Counted from the first letter of the stretch, positions 1 through 11,035 are shown. The stretch is 64,000 bases of DNA from Rheum nobile (GCA_027886185.1 WOAB01000568.1:12718501-12782500), one strand, 5' to 3'. Made by a program: numbers and translations. Notes: a model not told the origin generated them from the sequence alone.

Positions 1-1445
1 ATGTTAGCATATTTAGAGAAAGCTAGGAGTATGCTGGCAGGGTTCAAGGAGTACCGGATGTAGCAGATTCCTCGAGAGCAAAATGAGGTGGCAGATGCTC
101 TCGTCACTCTGGCTTCTTCAAGTTCGGGAGAGGCGGGGGCATGGGTGCACATCGACCTATTGGAAAGCCCGAGCATTGAGGCAGATGAGGTTATGTAGGT
201 CGATGTGGAGCCTAGCTGGATGGACCCGATCTTTGACTATTTGATGCAGGATACCCTTCCGGCAGACAAAGAAGAAGCTCGAAAGGTCAGGCTTCAAGCC
301 GCACGTTTTTGGGTGTCGCCTTTGGGTTTTCTCTACAGGAAATCCTTCACGGGTGCTTACTTGAAATGTGTGCCACCTTCCAAGGTGGAGGATTTCTTAT
401 TCGAGATACATGAAGGATGTTGCGGCGTACATGCAGCTGCGAGAAGCCTCTCCTTTAGGGCCCATGCACAGGGATATTGGTGGCCTTATATGCAGAAAGA
501 TGCTGAATGCTATGTAAAGAGGTGTGAAAAATGTCAGAAGTTCGCCAAGTTGATGCACCAGCCTGCAGTTGATTTGCATCCCTTGACCAGCTCATGGTCG
601 TTCGCGCAATGGGAACTGGACTTGGTAGGCCCGTTTCCAAAGGCCTCGGGGAACAAGCGGTTTCTGGTGACAGCTACAGATTACTTCACCAAGTGGGTGG
701 AAGCGAAACCATTATCCAACATAAGGGACACCGACGTCAAGAAATTCATATGGGAGTCCATCATAACCCGATTTGGCATTCCATATTCTTTGATATCTGA
801 CAACGGAACTCAATTTAGCAGTGCCTCTTTTAAAGCTTTTTGTGCAGGTTATGGCATCAAAAACTTCTACTCATCTGTAGCTTACCCGCAGGCAAATGGT
901 CAGGCTGAGGCCACCAACAAGGCTATTCTGGATGGAATCAAGAAGAGATTGGACCAAGCTAAGGGTCATTGGGTGAAGGAGTTGCCCGCCGTACTCTAGG
1001 CGCATCGCACGACCCCGCAAAGGTCGACTGGAGAGTCCCATTTTGCCCTGGCCTACGGGACAGAAGCTGTCATACCGCTAGAAATGAGACTTCCAACCAT
1101 ACGAACCACGGTTTTCGAGCAAGGAGAGAATGATCAAGCTCTCAAAACCGGCCTTGACTTGATTCCAGAAAAGAGAGAAGCGGTGATATTGCGCTTAACG
1201 GCCTATCAGTGAGAGCTGAGCAGGCTGCACAACAAGAATCTCGTAGCTTTCAAGACGACGACTTCGTGCTTCGCAAGGTCCTCAGCAACAAAAAGGATCC
1301 GACCGAAGGCAAGCCGGGCGCCAATTGGGAAGGTTCATACTGGATCGTGTCCAGTCCGGGTAACGGCTCATACAAGTTAGAGGATCAGAGTGGCAAGGCA
1401 GTCACGTGCACTTGGGATGCCTCAAGTTTTAAGAACTCTGTTGAT
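1..1445 (+). pseudogene. Ty3/gypsy (Tat-like) pol remnant: RNase H tail and integrase
   Basis: This is the C-terminal part of a gypsy polyprotein. Bases 1-198 read as the end of an RNase H-like domain (PREQNEVADAL, then LAS), the placement expected for the extra RNase H before integrase in Tat elements. Integrase follows: an HHCC zinc-binding module (IHEGCCGVH ... RCEKCQKF, about 400-545), catalytic aspartates in ELDLVGPF and SDNGTQF, and the glutamate in YPQANGQAEATNK (about 890-920). The C-terminal region FALAYGTEAVIP lies at about 1040-1080 and NWEGSYWIV at about 1325. The frame is broken by TAG at 61, 196 and 997 and TGA at 1210, then shifts. The gag, protease and RT parts would lie left of the window. 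The integrase assignment is certain; the Tat lineage is inferred from the domain order and the tandem repeats that follow. Confidence 0.9.
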
Positions 1446-2215
1446 GGCACAAGTTGTCAAAAGGCGAGCTGACATTCTCATGCTGCGCTCCCAACGAATT
1501 GGCACATGTTGTCAAAAGGTGAGCTGGCATTCTCATGTTGCGCTCCTAACGAATTGGCGCATGTTGTCAAAAGGCGAGCTGACATTCTCATTCTGCGCTC
1601 CCAATGAATTGGCATATGTTGTCAAAAGGTGAGCTGGCATTCTCATGATGCGCTCCTAACGAATTGTCACAAGTTGTCAAAAGGCGAGTTGAAATTCTCA
1701 TGCTGCGCTCCCAACGAATTGACACATGTTGTCAAAAGGCGAGCTGGCATTCTCATGCTGCGCTCCCAACGAATTGTCACAGGTTGTCAAAAGGCGAACT
1801 GACATTCTCATGCTGCGCTCCCAACGAATTGGCACAAGTTGTCAAAAGGCGAGCTGACATTCTCATGATGCGCACCCAACGAATTGGCACAAGTTGTCAA
1901 AAGGCGAGCTGACATTCTCATGTTGCGCTCCCAACGAATTGGTACAAGTTGTCAAAAGGTGAGCTGACATTCTCATGCTGCGCTTCCAACGAATTGGCAC
2001 ATGTTGTCAAAAGGCGAGCTGGCATTCTCATGATGCGCTCCCAACGAATTGGCACAAGTTGTCAAAAGGCGAGCTGGCATTCTCATGCTGCGCTTCCAAC
2101 GAATTGGCACATGTTGTCAAAAGGCGAGCTGACATTCTCATGATGCGCTCCCAACGAATTGGAACAAGTTGTCAAAAGGCGAACTGACATTCTCATGTTG
2201 CGCTCCCAACAAATC
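1446..2215 (+). repeat. 55-bp tandem array, 14 copies
   Basis: The landmark GTCAAAAGG recurs at 1456, 1511, 1566, 1621, 1676, 1731, 1786, 1841, 1896, 1951, 2006, 2061, 2116 and 2171, exactly 55 bp apart with no indels. Units differ by a few substitutions, such as TGCTGCG/TGATGCG and GAGCTGACA/GAGCTGGCA. 55 is not a multiple of 3, so the reading frame changes each unit; the short ORFs across the array are by-products. The array begins where integrase homology ends, in the 3' untranslated region of the element. Tat/Ogre-type elements are known to carry tandem repeats there and to seed satellites. Confidence 0.95.
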
Positions 2216-2409
2216 GATAAAGAATGCTCATAGCATTAGGTGAAATGCGAGCAAGCATCTTCATGTTTCGCTCCCAACAAGTGCGCATATATCGTCCTCA
2301 CGATAAGAAACAGAGCAAATCAAACCCCCGAACGAGTTTCATAGAGCGGTCAAACCTAACGAGATCCACGTTGGGGAATGAAAACGTCCAGAGAAGGCCT
2401 CTGAGGATC

Positions 2410-2680
2410 GGCACGATTTGTTACAAACCGTGTCAGGTATGCCTCAGATCGTTCTGGCACACGAAAGTGCCAGAATCGGTCTCTGTAAAGAGGCACGGTT
2501 TGTGACAAACCGTGCGGACGGTGTCACAAACCGTGTCCAATTCTCGGGATTTTGAGAGGTTGAGCTTTTGTAATCTGGCACGATTTGTGACAAACCGTGC
2601 CAAAGATGTCGCAATCCGTGCACCTCCAGAAGATACGGAATGAGTCTCTGCAAACCCGCACAGTTTGCTGCAAACCGTGC
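2410..2680. repeat. Four near-identical 23-25-bp palindromes
   Basis: GCACGGTTTGT and ACAAACCGTGC form 11-bp perfect arms around one base at 2493-2515. Variants lie at 2410-2433, 2577-2601 and 2658-2680, with half-sites (ACAAACCGTG) at about 2525-2534 and 2690-2699. Each would fold into a strong hairpin. Function unknown; the position suggests LTR/UTR regulatory or packaging structure. Confidence 0.85.
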
Positions 2681-3091
2681 GGCATGTCTCAAACCGTGTC
2701 GGGCCGGAATTTTCGGATCCACCGACCTCGGTTGAGCCCGAAGAATCCGAGGGGAAAATTGAGAGGGATAATTATGAACAATTAATTATCCCTAGAATAA
2801 GAATAGAAGAAATAAAGAATATCTTTAAGGAGCAATTATTTGGTAAGATATCATTAATTAGCCTCCAAGAAAAATGTAGTTATTATCCTAATATCTTAAA
2901 GGATAATAAGGAAAAAAGGTAATGGAGAGGTAAAAGTGAAAAGCCCTAATTCTCTCTCTCATTCTCACTCATACGTACATCATCTTCTCTTCTGCCTCCA
3001 CCCCTTACATTTTCTTTGTTCTTGACTGACTTGAGCGTCGGAGGTGAATCAGGGGATTCCACCCCCCACCCCTTACATTTTCTTTGTTCTC

Positions 3092-3195
3092 AGATCCAAC
3101 GAGAAGACCGGATTCAGTTCCTGGAAGCTTTTTGGGATCTCTAAGATCCAACGAAAAGACCGAATTAAGTTCCTGGAAGCTTTTTGGGGAAGTTC
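3092..3195 (+). repeat. 52-bp tandem duplication
   Basis: AGATCCAACGA starts at 3092 and again at 3144, each followed by the same GACCG..TTCCTGGAAGCTTTTTGGG sequence with a few mismatches. A related 27-bp direct repeat (CCCCTTACATTTTC...) lies at 3001 and 3069. Confidence 0.85.
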
Positions 3196-3379
3196 TATCG
3201 TTCTCTTTCCGATCTCTAAGGTAGTACGAAATATTGCTACTATAATAACTGGTGTGAGTTACTTCGGAGGAGGCAATGTGAGTTGAGGCTTCAAGCTCCC
3301 AGTATAGCGTCATACATGTGTCCTCTAATATTTCTAATTGTAAGTCACTTACTTTTCCCTCTATATCTTTATTTGATGT

Positions 3380-3665
3380 GCGTCATGTTTATATTGATGT
3401 GTGCACCATGATAAGGTACTTTTGTGCACCATGATATAAGTTTTTTTTTTCTATACAACATGATGTTCTTTTTTGGTGCACTTTGATATTTCAGATTTGT
3501 GCTCCATGATATAATATTTTGTGCACCATTTACAATTGTGTTCTGCTCCTCATATTTGTTTTTTTACGCACAATTGTATGAATTATATGTGGTCCCGTAT
3601 TTGTAATCTTTGTGCACCTTAATATATTATTTTTGTGCACTTGTTTTTTATTAAGTTGTGCACCA
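3380..3665 (+). repeat. GTGCAC repeat block (upstream of Ulp1 exon)
   Basis: About ten GTGCACC or near matches in a T-rich background, ending at the splice-acceptor-like TTTTCTACAG (3691-3700) before the first recognised exon of the Ulp1 pseudogene. The core is mostly in the TTGTGCACCA orientation. It is either intron or 5' flank of that gene. Confidence 0.75.
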
Positions 3666-4242
3666 TAGTGTATATGTTATCTTTGTTTTATTTTCTACAG
3701 ATTGTTTACTGTGTCAAACTGAGCTTGATAGGAGATACCAATGTGAGAGAGTACCCCATAATCTGTAACTACACGTCTCAGTTGTTGAAGCAGAGGCAAA
3801 AGGCGGAGCTTGATCTTGGTGGTTTTGGTATAGGTGTTGTTATTAATCCACCAAACCTTCCACCTCCTGTTGCATTTCCTGAACCACAAGCTACCATTGC
3901 TGAGGAAGTTGCTAGGAGTGAACCTTTAGAAGGAGGGGATGTGGGGCTTGATCTAGGTTGTGATGGACATGAGGGAGGTTTTTATGCGTACATTCGTGAG
4001 CATGCTGATTTGGCACGGATAATGGCTGAATATACCAGGAAGTTCTACAAGCACATTAATGATGCGCCTAAGAAGTTATTGGAGGCTTCCACTTTTATGA
4101 AGATAAATGTGGCATGTGAGAAGATTATCAACCTCAAAGTTGTTTCTAACTCTCAACGCCAATCTTCCCACTCTCAAGACAGACAAGGCCGGTTGTTTTC
4201 CGACCCTGCCATTATCAAGTGCCTTGAAGAGATTGAGGCAAC

Positions 4243-4936
4243 TATGGGTGTTCATAATTATTCGATCTGGTCGATCCGATCCATCGATCCGCCGATCCGT
4301 CAATCCGATCCTAAAATATCCGAGTCTAGTGGAATACTATCCGATCCGATCCGGGAAAATTTTCCGAATCACCGAATTGGATACGGATCAGGGCTAGATA
4401 TCCGGTGGATATCCGGGGATATGCCACTATTATAATATTTATATAAAAATTAATATATATTACTTGAAAATTAAATAGGCCAATGGTTTTCCTATTTTTA
4501 CAAATGTGTAAACACTAATATTTTCATTAGGGATGACAATATTGAAGTTTAGACATTAAATATTATGTTTTGAACTCGAATTAGTGGACTTTGAAAGTAT
4601 TTTTGTTGTTTTTCGGTGGTTTGTTTGAAATTGTATATTGATTAAACTACTAAGTATTTTGTTTTAATTTATATGTTAAACATGTAGCAAATCTAGTTGA
4701 TGAATTATAAATTAATGATTAAAGTTTTTAAAATAAAACAATTCTTTATATTGATTTACATATAGATTGGATATTTAGGATATCCGAGATGGATATCCGA
4801 TCCAATCCTAGGTTTTTGGATCGGATATCCGGGATTTTCGGATACGGATACAGATAGCGATTTCAGAATTTTTTATTTGAGGATATCCGATCTGATAAGT
4901 CGGATCAGATCGAATATCCGATAATGAACATCCCTA
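4243..4936. mobile_element. 694-bp hAT-like non-autonomous element, TSD GAGGCAAC
   Basis: The 8-bp direct repeat GAGGCAAC at 4235-4242 and 4937-4944 flanks the element. The right end read inward is TAGGGATGTTCATT; the left end is TATGGGTGTTCATAATT, giving imperfect terminal inverted repeats. Both subterminal regions are packed with GATCCGATCC and GGATATCCG motifs, while the centre is AT-rich and non-coding. The 8-bp duplication and TAGGG-type ends fit hAT. Removing the element and one TSD copy joins the Ulp1 exon in frame. Confidence 0.88.
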
Positions 4937-5659
4937 GAGGCAACATTCCTTATGGCAGTGGATGATCCTATTGAGGAATTTCAGATGCCATCTAGCAATT
5001 CCATTTATACGGAGAAGGATTCTCCCATGCACAATGATCGAACCACACCTGAGGCTTCTAAAGAAATGGAGGAAAACGAATTAGACATTGGTCTCGGTGA
5101 GTCAGAAACCACAACTGGGATTTTCGAAGAAAGGGAAGTTAAGGAAGGGATCAAGGAGAATGCAGGGAAGGAAGTAGTATAGGACAAGAAGGAGGAGGAT
5201 CAAGAGGACAAGAAGGAAGATGGCGGTAAGGTAGAGAAGGAGGATGAACAAGAGGGTAAGAAGACCTGATGATGAAGGAGGAGATGACAAGATGGATAAA
5301 GTGCACGGTGATGAGCAAGATGAAGCTAACGAAGGAGGTGATCAGGGAAAAGAATGAGAAGAATGAGAGAAGAATGAGATGGTTGAGGATGTGAGGAAAG
5401 AGAATGATGTGATGGAGAAGGCTAAAAGCAAAGACGGACCATTTGGATGAGGATGCATCCAAGGGGGAGCGAAAGGAAGAGATTATACAATTCTAAGATT
5501 CTAATAAGGTTGTGGATTCTGAAATGACTATAACCAATGATGAACAATTGTAGGAGTCAGAAAAGTGTAAGAAGTCCTCATGTCCGGGAGATTTGACCCC
5601 TTCTTCTTTTGACTTGAGGATTGATTTCATCCTTGATAAGGTTGCAAGCATTGGAAAGG

Positions 5660-5980
5660 TACGAGTGCACCACCTGGATTTAAGTTATGTAGTACTTTCT
5701 CATTACTTTGTGCACTACTTTACCTTTATTTTGTTCACCATTTTTTCTGTAAGTGTCCTACAAGTGCACCACATAAATATGTGTTGTGCAATACTTTCTC
5801 CTTTATTTGTGCACTTCTTTTCTTTGTTTGTGCACCACATATATAGATGTTGTGCATCACATTTTTTTATGTAGGTGTCTTACATGTTCACCACCCTAGT
5901 TTTATTGTGCACTTTATCCTGGTTTATTTGTGCACCATGTTCATCTTTAATTGTGCACTTGTGTTGATATAACTTTTATT
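5660..5980 (+). repeat. GTGCAC repeat block in Ulp1 pseudogene intron
   Basis: About ten GTGCAC(C) cores in T-rich DNA. The stretch 5736-5980 has a second, diverged copy at 10145-10345 (shared GTAAGTGTCCTACAAGTGCAC and TTGTTGATATAACTT), so the block was duplicated together with neighbouring DNA. It ends near the acceptor TTTCAG at 6016-6021. Confidence 0.8.
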
Positions 5981-6474
5981 TATATTATATCATTTTCCTT
6001 GATGCTTTTAATTTCTTTCAGGATGTTGTTGTTGAAACTTCACAGGCTTTTTATCTAGAAGCTGCCCATGAGGATGATTTAGTAGCCCTTCTGCGACATT
6101 TCTTATCTCGCTAGGGAAGTTGACGTTTCAAGCAAGAATAATGAAATGGATCAAGAAGAGGGTTTTCTCATGGATAGTTGATGAGAGAAACGATCCCAAG
6201 TATGATGTTTTCATTATTTTTTCTATATTGTGCATGCATCAATTAATTTTTATACGTAGTTATCCATTCTTTTGCCCTTCTTCTTTTTTTTTGTTGCAGT
6301 GAAGTTGTTTTCCTTGGGGTTGGCTTACAAGGCACCCGCCAATTGTTCTAGACTATGGATATTGGCGAACTTATCAGTGACGATGTTTTCTACATTTGGT
6401 CAAGGATTTTGAACTACAAAGAAGAAGGACAGATTGACGACTTCCCTTTGAGGTTTTTCCTCACAGTCCCACCG

Positions 6475-6790
6475 CTGGTACATCCTCTACTATTATATCT
6501 TGTTCACCATTTTTTTTGCTTTTGTGTGCACTACATTACTAATACGTGTGCACCAGTTTGACTCTCCTTGTTCACTTGTTTAGTCTTAGAAGTGCACCAC
6601 TATATTATATACTTGTGCACCGCCTTAACTATTTTTGTGCACCGCACTATCGAAAATTTGTGCACCATCTTATATTTGTTTTACTATAAGATGTGCACCC
6701 CAATATTATACATTGTGCACCAATCCACTATAAGTTGTGCACCCACTTCACATTGTCTTGTGCACCATATTAGTACACATTTTGTTTTTT
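6475..6790 (+). repeat. GTGCAC repeat block with 22-23-bp phasing
   Basis: The clearest phased block on the left side. GTGCACC starts at 6548, 6592, 6615, 6637, 6660, 6693, 6715, 6737 and 6760: intervals of 44, 23, 22, 23, 33, 22, 22 and 23. The spacer is variable T/A-rich sequence. It lies between two Ulp1 exons. Confidence 0.9.
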
Positions 6791-7254
6791 AATAATATTA
6801 TTGCAGTTTGTTTTATGACTTATTTTTCAGTCTTTCCTATTTGATTTGTTGATCTAACTTCTTATTTTATTCATCTATTTGATAAAGATGCTTATCGTAT
6901 AAAAAATGATTTACCATCTGAAGAACGATGTGCATGGTTTTTATCTGGGGTTGACGAAGACATGGGCTATACACCAAGGTTAAAATCTTCTGATGTTGAA
7001 ATGGTATGCTCCATGATATGACTTTTTATGTCATCATGTGTTTAACTTTCACATAGTGAAGTTATTCTCAAGCTATATTTTGTTGTTTACTTTATTCATT
7101 TTTCCAATATGTGTTTCCGATCATAAAGTATAGTCATTACTACATGGTTGCAATGAATGTCAAGAATCATTGACTCGACATTCTTGACAATTATGCCTCA
7201 GACATTTCAATTAAAGATAAGTACGAGCACATCCCTAAAGAGGTGGTAAGTGTT

Positions 7255-7465
7255 GTCAGTTTGCACCGCAATGTGTACCATTACTTAAATGTAATTCTGT
7301 GCACCAACTATCCATCTAATGTTCACTATCTTGTTGTATGTTGTGCACCACATTACTATATTTTTTATCCATAGTTAAATTGCTTTGCTCACTATTTCAG
7401 TTGTGCACCATAGTAATACTGTTTCTGCATGTGTAATGTACTATTTTGTGCACCATGATTTAACT
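7255..7465 (+). repeat. Short GTGCAC block between last two Ulp1 exons
   Basis: Five or six cores (GTGCACCAA, GTGCACCAC, GTGCACCAT) between the exon ending at the GTAAGT donor (about 7243) and the exon beginning after TTGGCAG (7550-7556). Confidence 0.8.
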
Positions 7466-8054
7466 GTTTTTCCCCAACAACTTTATATTAATATGTACAT
7501 CTGATTAGTCTTTAGTTTCATTCATGCTTTTTCTTGGTAATCATTTTGGCAGCGGAGGATGATGATCTATTATTTGGGCAAACATGGGTTAGATTCAAAC
7601 CCTTCATTTTATGAAAGGGAAGGTTAAAATAGAACGGTTGGAAATGTCATGGAGGGATAATAAGAACAAGAAGAATTACGGTGTGTACCTAATGCGGCAC
7701 ATGGAGACATACAAAGGTAATGGAAAAGCTGACTTCGATTATGGATTGACACAAAATAACAAATCTAAGTTGAATATGATGCACCAAAGAGATCTTTCAA
7801 CAATATTATTGACTTTGCTTAACGAGCTTCATTCCACTGTAATGACATCTTTTGAACAACAGTAAATTTTACACATGATAAAGAAGAGAGAAAATATTAG
7901 GAGTTGAACAATGAACAATTGTGGTAGGACATGATGAACATATTTGTATATAGATTTAGTTTGGGAAAATGTTTTTTTCGAAGCACATATGTGGATGGTT
8001 ATTAACGATACAAATTGTTGATGATTCATTATTGCTTTTTTTAGCAGTACCTTT

Positions 8055-8760
8055 TATATGAACTATTTGCGCACCAATAGTTATTTGTATTGTGCTCTTG
8101 CTGAACTTAAATTGTGCATCTCAAATACAAAGTCTTGTGCATCACAATTACAGAATTTGCTCATCAAAATATACAAATATTGTTTACCAATAACAACATT
8201 ATTTACTTTTGTAGGTGGGGTGAGCCCTTCTCCCCGCCCCCCTAAAAAAATAAAAAAAAAATATTAATTTGCAAATAATCACCATATAGTGGTGCACAAT
8301 TTAGTATATCGCAATGCACAACTCTTAATTGATGCACAAACTTCAAGTGCACAAAAGCGAGATATAGTGGTGCATAAAATAGTGTAATTTGATGCACAAA
8401 TGTGCATCACATTTTTGCACAAACTTTAAATTACACCAATGCACAAAAATTCAAGGTGCACATAATGATATTACAATAGCGCACAACATAATATTAAGTT
8501 ATTTATGATGCACAAGACTCATATACCTATTGTTCACCAAATTAGTATTAGGCTCTTGCATTTTGTTTCTGCTTCACTATCAATTCAGATTATTTTTGTG
8601 CATCAACTTTTCTTTTATTGTTCACCTTATTTTTGAAGTTGTGTACCTCTGTACTGTATAATTTTTCACCAGTGAAACTTTATTTGTGCACTAGATTTGT
8701 TATTGTTGTGTACTACACTAGTATAAGTTATGCTCTACATTACTGTATCATGTGCACCGA
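8055..8760. repeat. GTGCAC block with an orientation switch around a C/G-rich hairpin
   Basis: Left of about 8215 the cores read TTGTGCATCA; right of about 8280 they read TGGTGCACAA, the opposite strand orientation, and past about 8590 they revert. The switch is marked by a GGTGGGGTGAGCCC / CTCCCCGCCCCCC stretch (8214-8243) followed by an A-run. A similar hairpin (GTGGGGGTCCTCCCCAC) interrupts the array at about 28724-28742. No coding signal. Confidence 0.75.
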
Positions 8761-9290
8761 AAAACCCTAAAACACAAGTCCCTTCCCTATAAAACACTAG
8801 AAGGGCTTCACACCCTACATTTCTCCCTTCCCCAGCTTATAAGGACCACATTGTACACATGTCCATTCCCCATCCCAGAGCTCCCACATTGTACACATGC
8901 CTCTTCCCTAGTTAAAAGGGTAAAAACCCTATAACACTTTTTTACATAAATGCATACTTGTGAGCGGATTTTATCACAACAAAGAGGAAGAAGTTGGACA
9001 ACAAAATGACCTAGAGCACATAGAGAATAAGCCGATTGGAATTGAATGTAATTTCTAAATAGATAAGATTTTGGTTATCGCATATATAGATATTATTGTC
9101 GTATCTGTTGTTGTTACAGATATAGGTATCATTTCTTCCTTTGTTTATGGATATCATTTTATGACTAGATAGTTATTATATTACCATTTATGTCCTGTTT
9201 GTTATTATTACCATTTTTAGATATTTATGTTATTAGCACCATTTCTTCCTTTGTTTATGGATCTCATTTTGTGGTGCATTGTGATGCGTA
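8761..9290. other. No gene seen; short direct repeats
   Basis: Holds an imperfect repeat with TTGTACACATG at about 8850 and 8891 followed by CCATTCCCC/CCTCTTCCC, and a direct repeat TTTCTTCCTTTGTTTATGGAT at about 9131 and 9241. Otherwise AT-rich with no open frame that I can support. Confidence 0.5.
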
Positions 9291-10135
9291 ACGATACCCT
9301 CGGCTATGCGTAGTTGATGGATCGTGGTAGGAGATGAGTCTTTGATTCATTCACATCGACAAACGAACGGATAAATATCGACCTTTACCGAGATAGAGGT
9401 TGATGACACTCTTGCGCTCGATGGGAATCGAGAGGGGGGCGAGTGAGTTCGAGCAATACTCGGATGTGTTTGTGGGTGATCCGTGATGGGGATCAATCGG
9501 AGGGGCGACGTCAAAGGCTTAAGGGGCGGAGACACTTTCTCAACGACAAAGCTTAAGCAATATATTCAACGTGCTGAAATAATACAATGATTTGGCTTAT
9601 TAGCCAATCAATCTTGGCCATGGGCCGCAAGAAAATAAACTAGCTTAATGGGCCGACCTCTTAAGCATAAGAGAACACATGCCCAAGAATAGAAAGTTTC
9701 TAAAAATGGGAAGTGCTAAAGTTAACTTAAATAAAAACATAAAGTTCCACAAATAGCAAAATAATCTCAAAATAGCATAAGGCCTAAGATAGGCGTCACT
9801 GCATGCATAGCGGGGCGCCGAGGCGAGTGTCGTAGAGGCAGGCACTATGAAGGAGAACAGGGCATTGTGGCGTTATGGCAATGAGGCATTTGGCGCTGGC
9901 GCACCAGGCATCAAATCCATGGGGGCGATGTTGAGGCATCGAGTGTCATAAGAAGCATGGGCGGCGGCAGTGTCGAAGAGGAGCCGACGCATGCAATGGA
10001 GCGGGCGATGAAGGATTGCGTCACTTAGGCGACGGCTTTGGCACGAGCCCTATTCACAGGGCCATTGGAGCACAGGTTCATGGCTTCTTCCTCCTCAAGG
10101 GAGGTCATCGAGGGCAAGGTCGCATCACACGGCTT
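9291..10135. other. Unassigned GC-richer insert
   Basis: Base composition changes sharply from the AT-rich surroundings, especially at 9790-10130 (many GGCGC, GAGGCA and GCATGGGCGG words). GTGCAC repeats are absent and resume at 10145, so this looks like a separate insertion. No terminal repeats or protein similarity were recognised. Confidence 0.35.
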
Positions 10136-10144
10136 TCCATTTAT

Positions 10145-10345
10145 GCCTTGTTCACCTTTTTTCCTGTAAGTGTCCTACAAGTGCACACATAAACTTGTTG
10201 TGCATGACATCATCCTTAGTTGTGAACTGCTCCCCCTTTGTTTGTGCACACCACTTGATTTAGATGTTTGCACTTTATTCCGGTTTATTTTGCGCACCAT
10301 GTTATTTCTATTTGTGCACCTTTGTTGATATAACTTGTTTATGGA
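10145..10345 (+). repeat. Diverged duplicate of the 5736-5980 GTGCAC block
   Basis: Matches 5736-5980 in order: TTGTTCACC, GTAAGTGTCCTACAAGTGCAC, CATAAA..TTGTTGTGCA, then GCACTTTAT..GGTTTATTT and TTGTTGATATAACTT. Several small deletions separate the copies. This implies a second copy of part of the Ulp1 gene region. Confidence 0.75.
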
Positions 10346-11035
10346 TACTACAAGTTGATCACCTAAGAGACAACAAACCTCATAATCTTATTTTTTAATT
10401 TTATGAGTGTTGAGCATGACTTTTTTCATTTGGAGGATGCCGAACAGTATTTGGACAGATGAGGACACTATCACTTTCCTTAAAGTAATTGCATGATTTT
10501 GATACGATATTAGGCTATACTGTCCTATACGCTGGGAAAGAATAACAGATACGAATAATTCATATTTTGGCAAACAACTCAGCGTGTCGAATGTGAAGTC
10601 TACATATAATTTGTTCAAGGATAATTTTGAGCTTTGGCATTTACTTGCATCCATTGGCAATGTTTAGTGTGACCGCATTGACAATGTTCAGTGTGACCCC
10701 ATACTGGGGAATTTATAGAAAGTGACGAATGGTGGCAAGAAAGATTAGAGATAAGATAATTGCAAGCCTTTTGATTTTTGTTTGTCTTTTTATTGCAGAT
10801 AAACCAAAAAATCCAAAGGTTTCGCATCAAACCTATGACTCCACGAATCAAAGAATTGTCTTTTTCAAATCTGGGACTTATGCGACAACCCCAACTATTT
10901 TTTTTATTAGAGAATGTGACATAAGGGCATGTGCTTGTTTAACTATTTTCAATTTGGATATGCTTGTATGGTAAGGACATAAGTTCTTTTCAAGTTTGTC
11001 ATTTGCTTATGTTTTGTAAGATATGAGTTCTTCCT
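10346..11035. other. Unassigned, possible decayed exons
   Basis: Contains an acceptor-like TTTTTATTGCAG at 10788-10799 followed by a short open stretch (about 10800-10910). No protein family recognised. May be exons of the second Ulp1-like copy, given the duplicated intron just upstream. Confidence 0.3.

Larger units (their letters stand above)
2216..3300 (+). mobile_element. Probable 3' UTR and 3' LTR of the Tat-like element
   Basis: No coding capacity. The last variant of the 55-bp unit (CGCTCCCAACAA, about 2270) fades into a region with palindromes, then AT-rich DNA, then a C/T-rich leader-like stretch (2945-3000). TTGAGCGTCGGAGG at 3031-3044 resembles a motif I associate with the R/U5 part of Tat-lineage LTRs. 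The LTR ends were not determined because the matching 5' LTR is outside the window; the boundary near 3300 is where GTGCAC-repeat DNA begins. Confidence 0.5.
3701..7863 (+). pseudogene. Ulp1-type cysteine protease gene of a transposon, inactivated
   Basis: A multi-exon gene resembling the Ulp1 (peptidase C48) proteins carried by plant Mutator-like elements. Exon 1 (3701-4242) continues without loss at 4945 once a 694-bp insertion is set aside, then runs into a Lys/Glu-rich tract (to about 5270, with TAG at 5180). Later exons lie near 6022-6190, 6300-6470 (ISDDVFYIWSRIL), 6880-7010, 7125-7243 and 7557-7863. The exon at 7125-7243 has the protease His region (SHYYMVAMNVKNH) and the following LDILDN; its donor is GTAAGT. 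The last exon has KNYGVYLMRHMETYKG, where the family has DCGVF: the catalytic Cys is Tyr and the preceding Asp is Asn. Other damage: TGA after KNH (about 7172) and a frameshift near 7620. All introns carry GTGCAC repeats. The family is clear; exon edges are approximate. Confidence 0.75.

Noticed and set aside
1390..2187. Chain of ORFs across the 55-bp array
   Set aside because: Frame changes with each 55-bp unit; the peptides are the same repeat read in different frames.
1446..2215. Possible CRISPR-like array
   Set aside because: Whole 55-bp units repeat with no unique spacers, in plant nuclear DNA.
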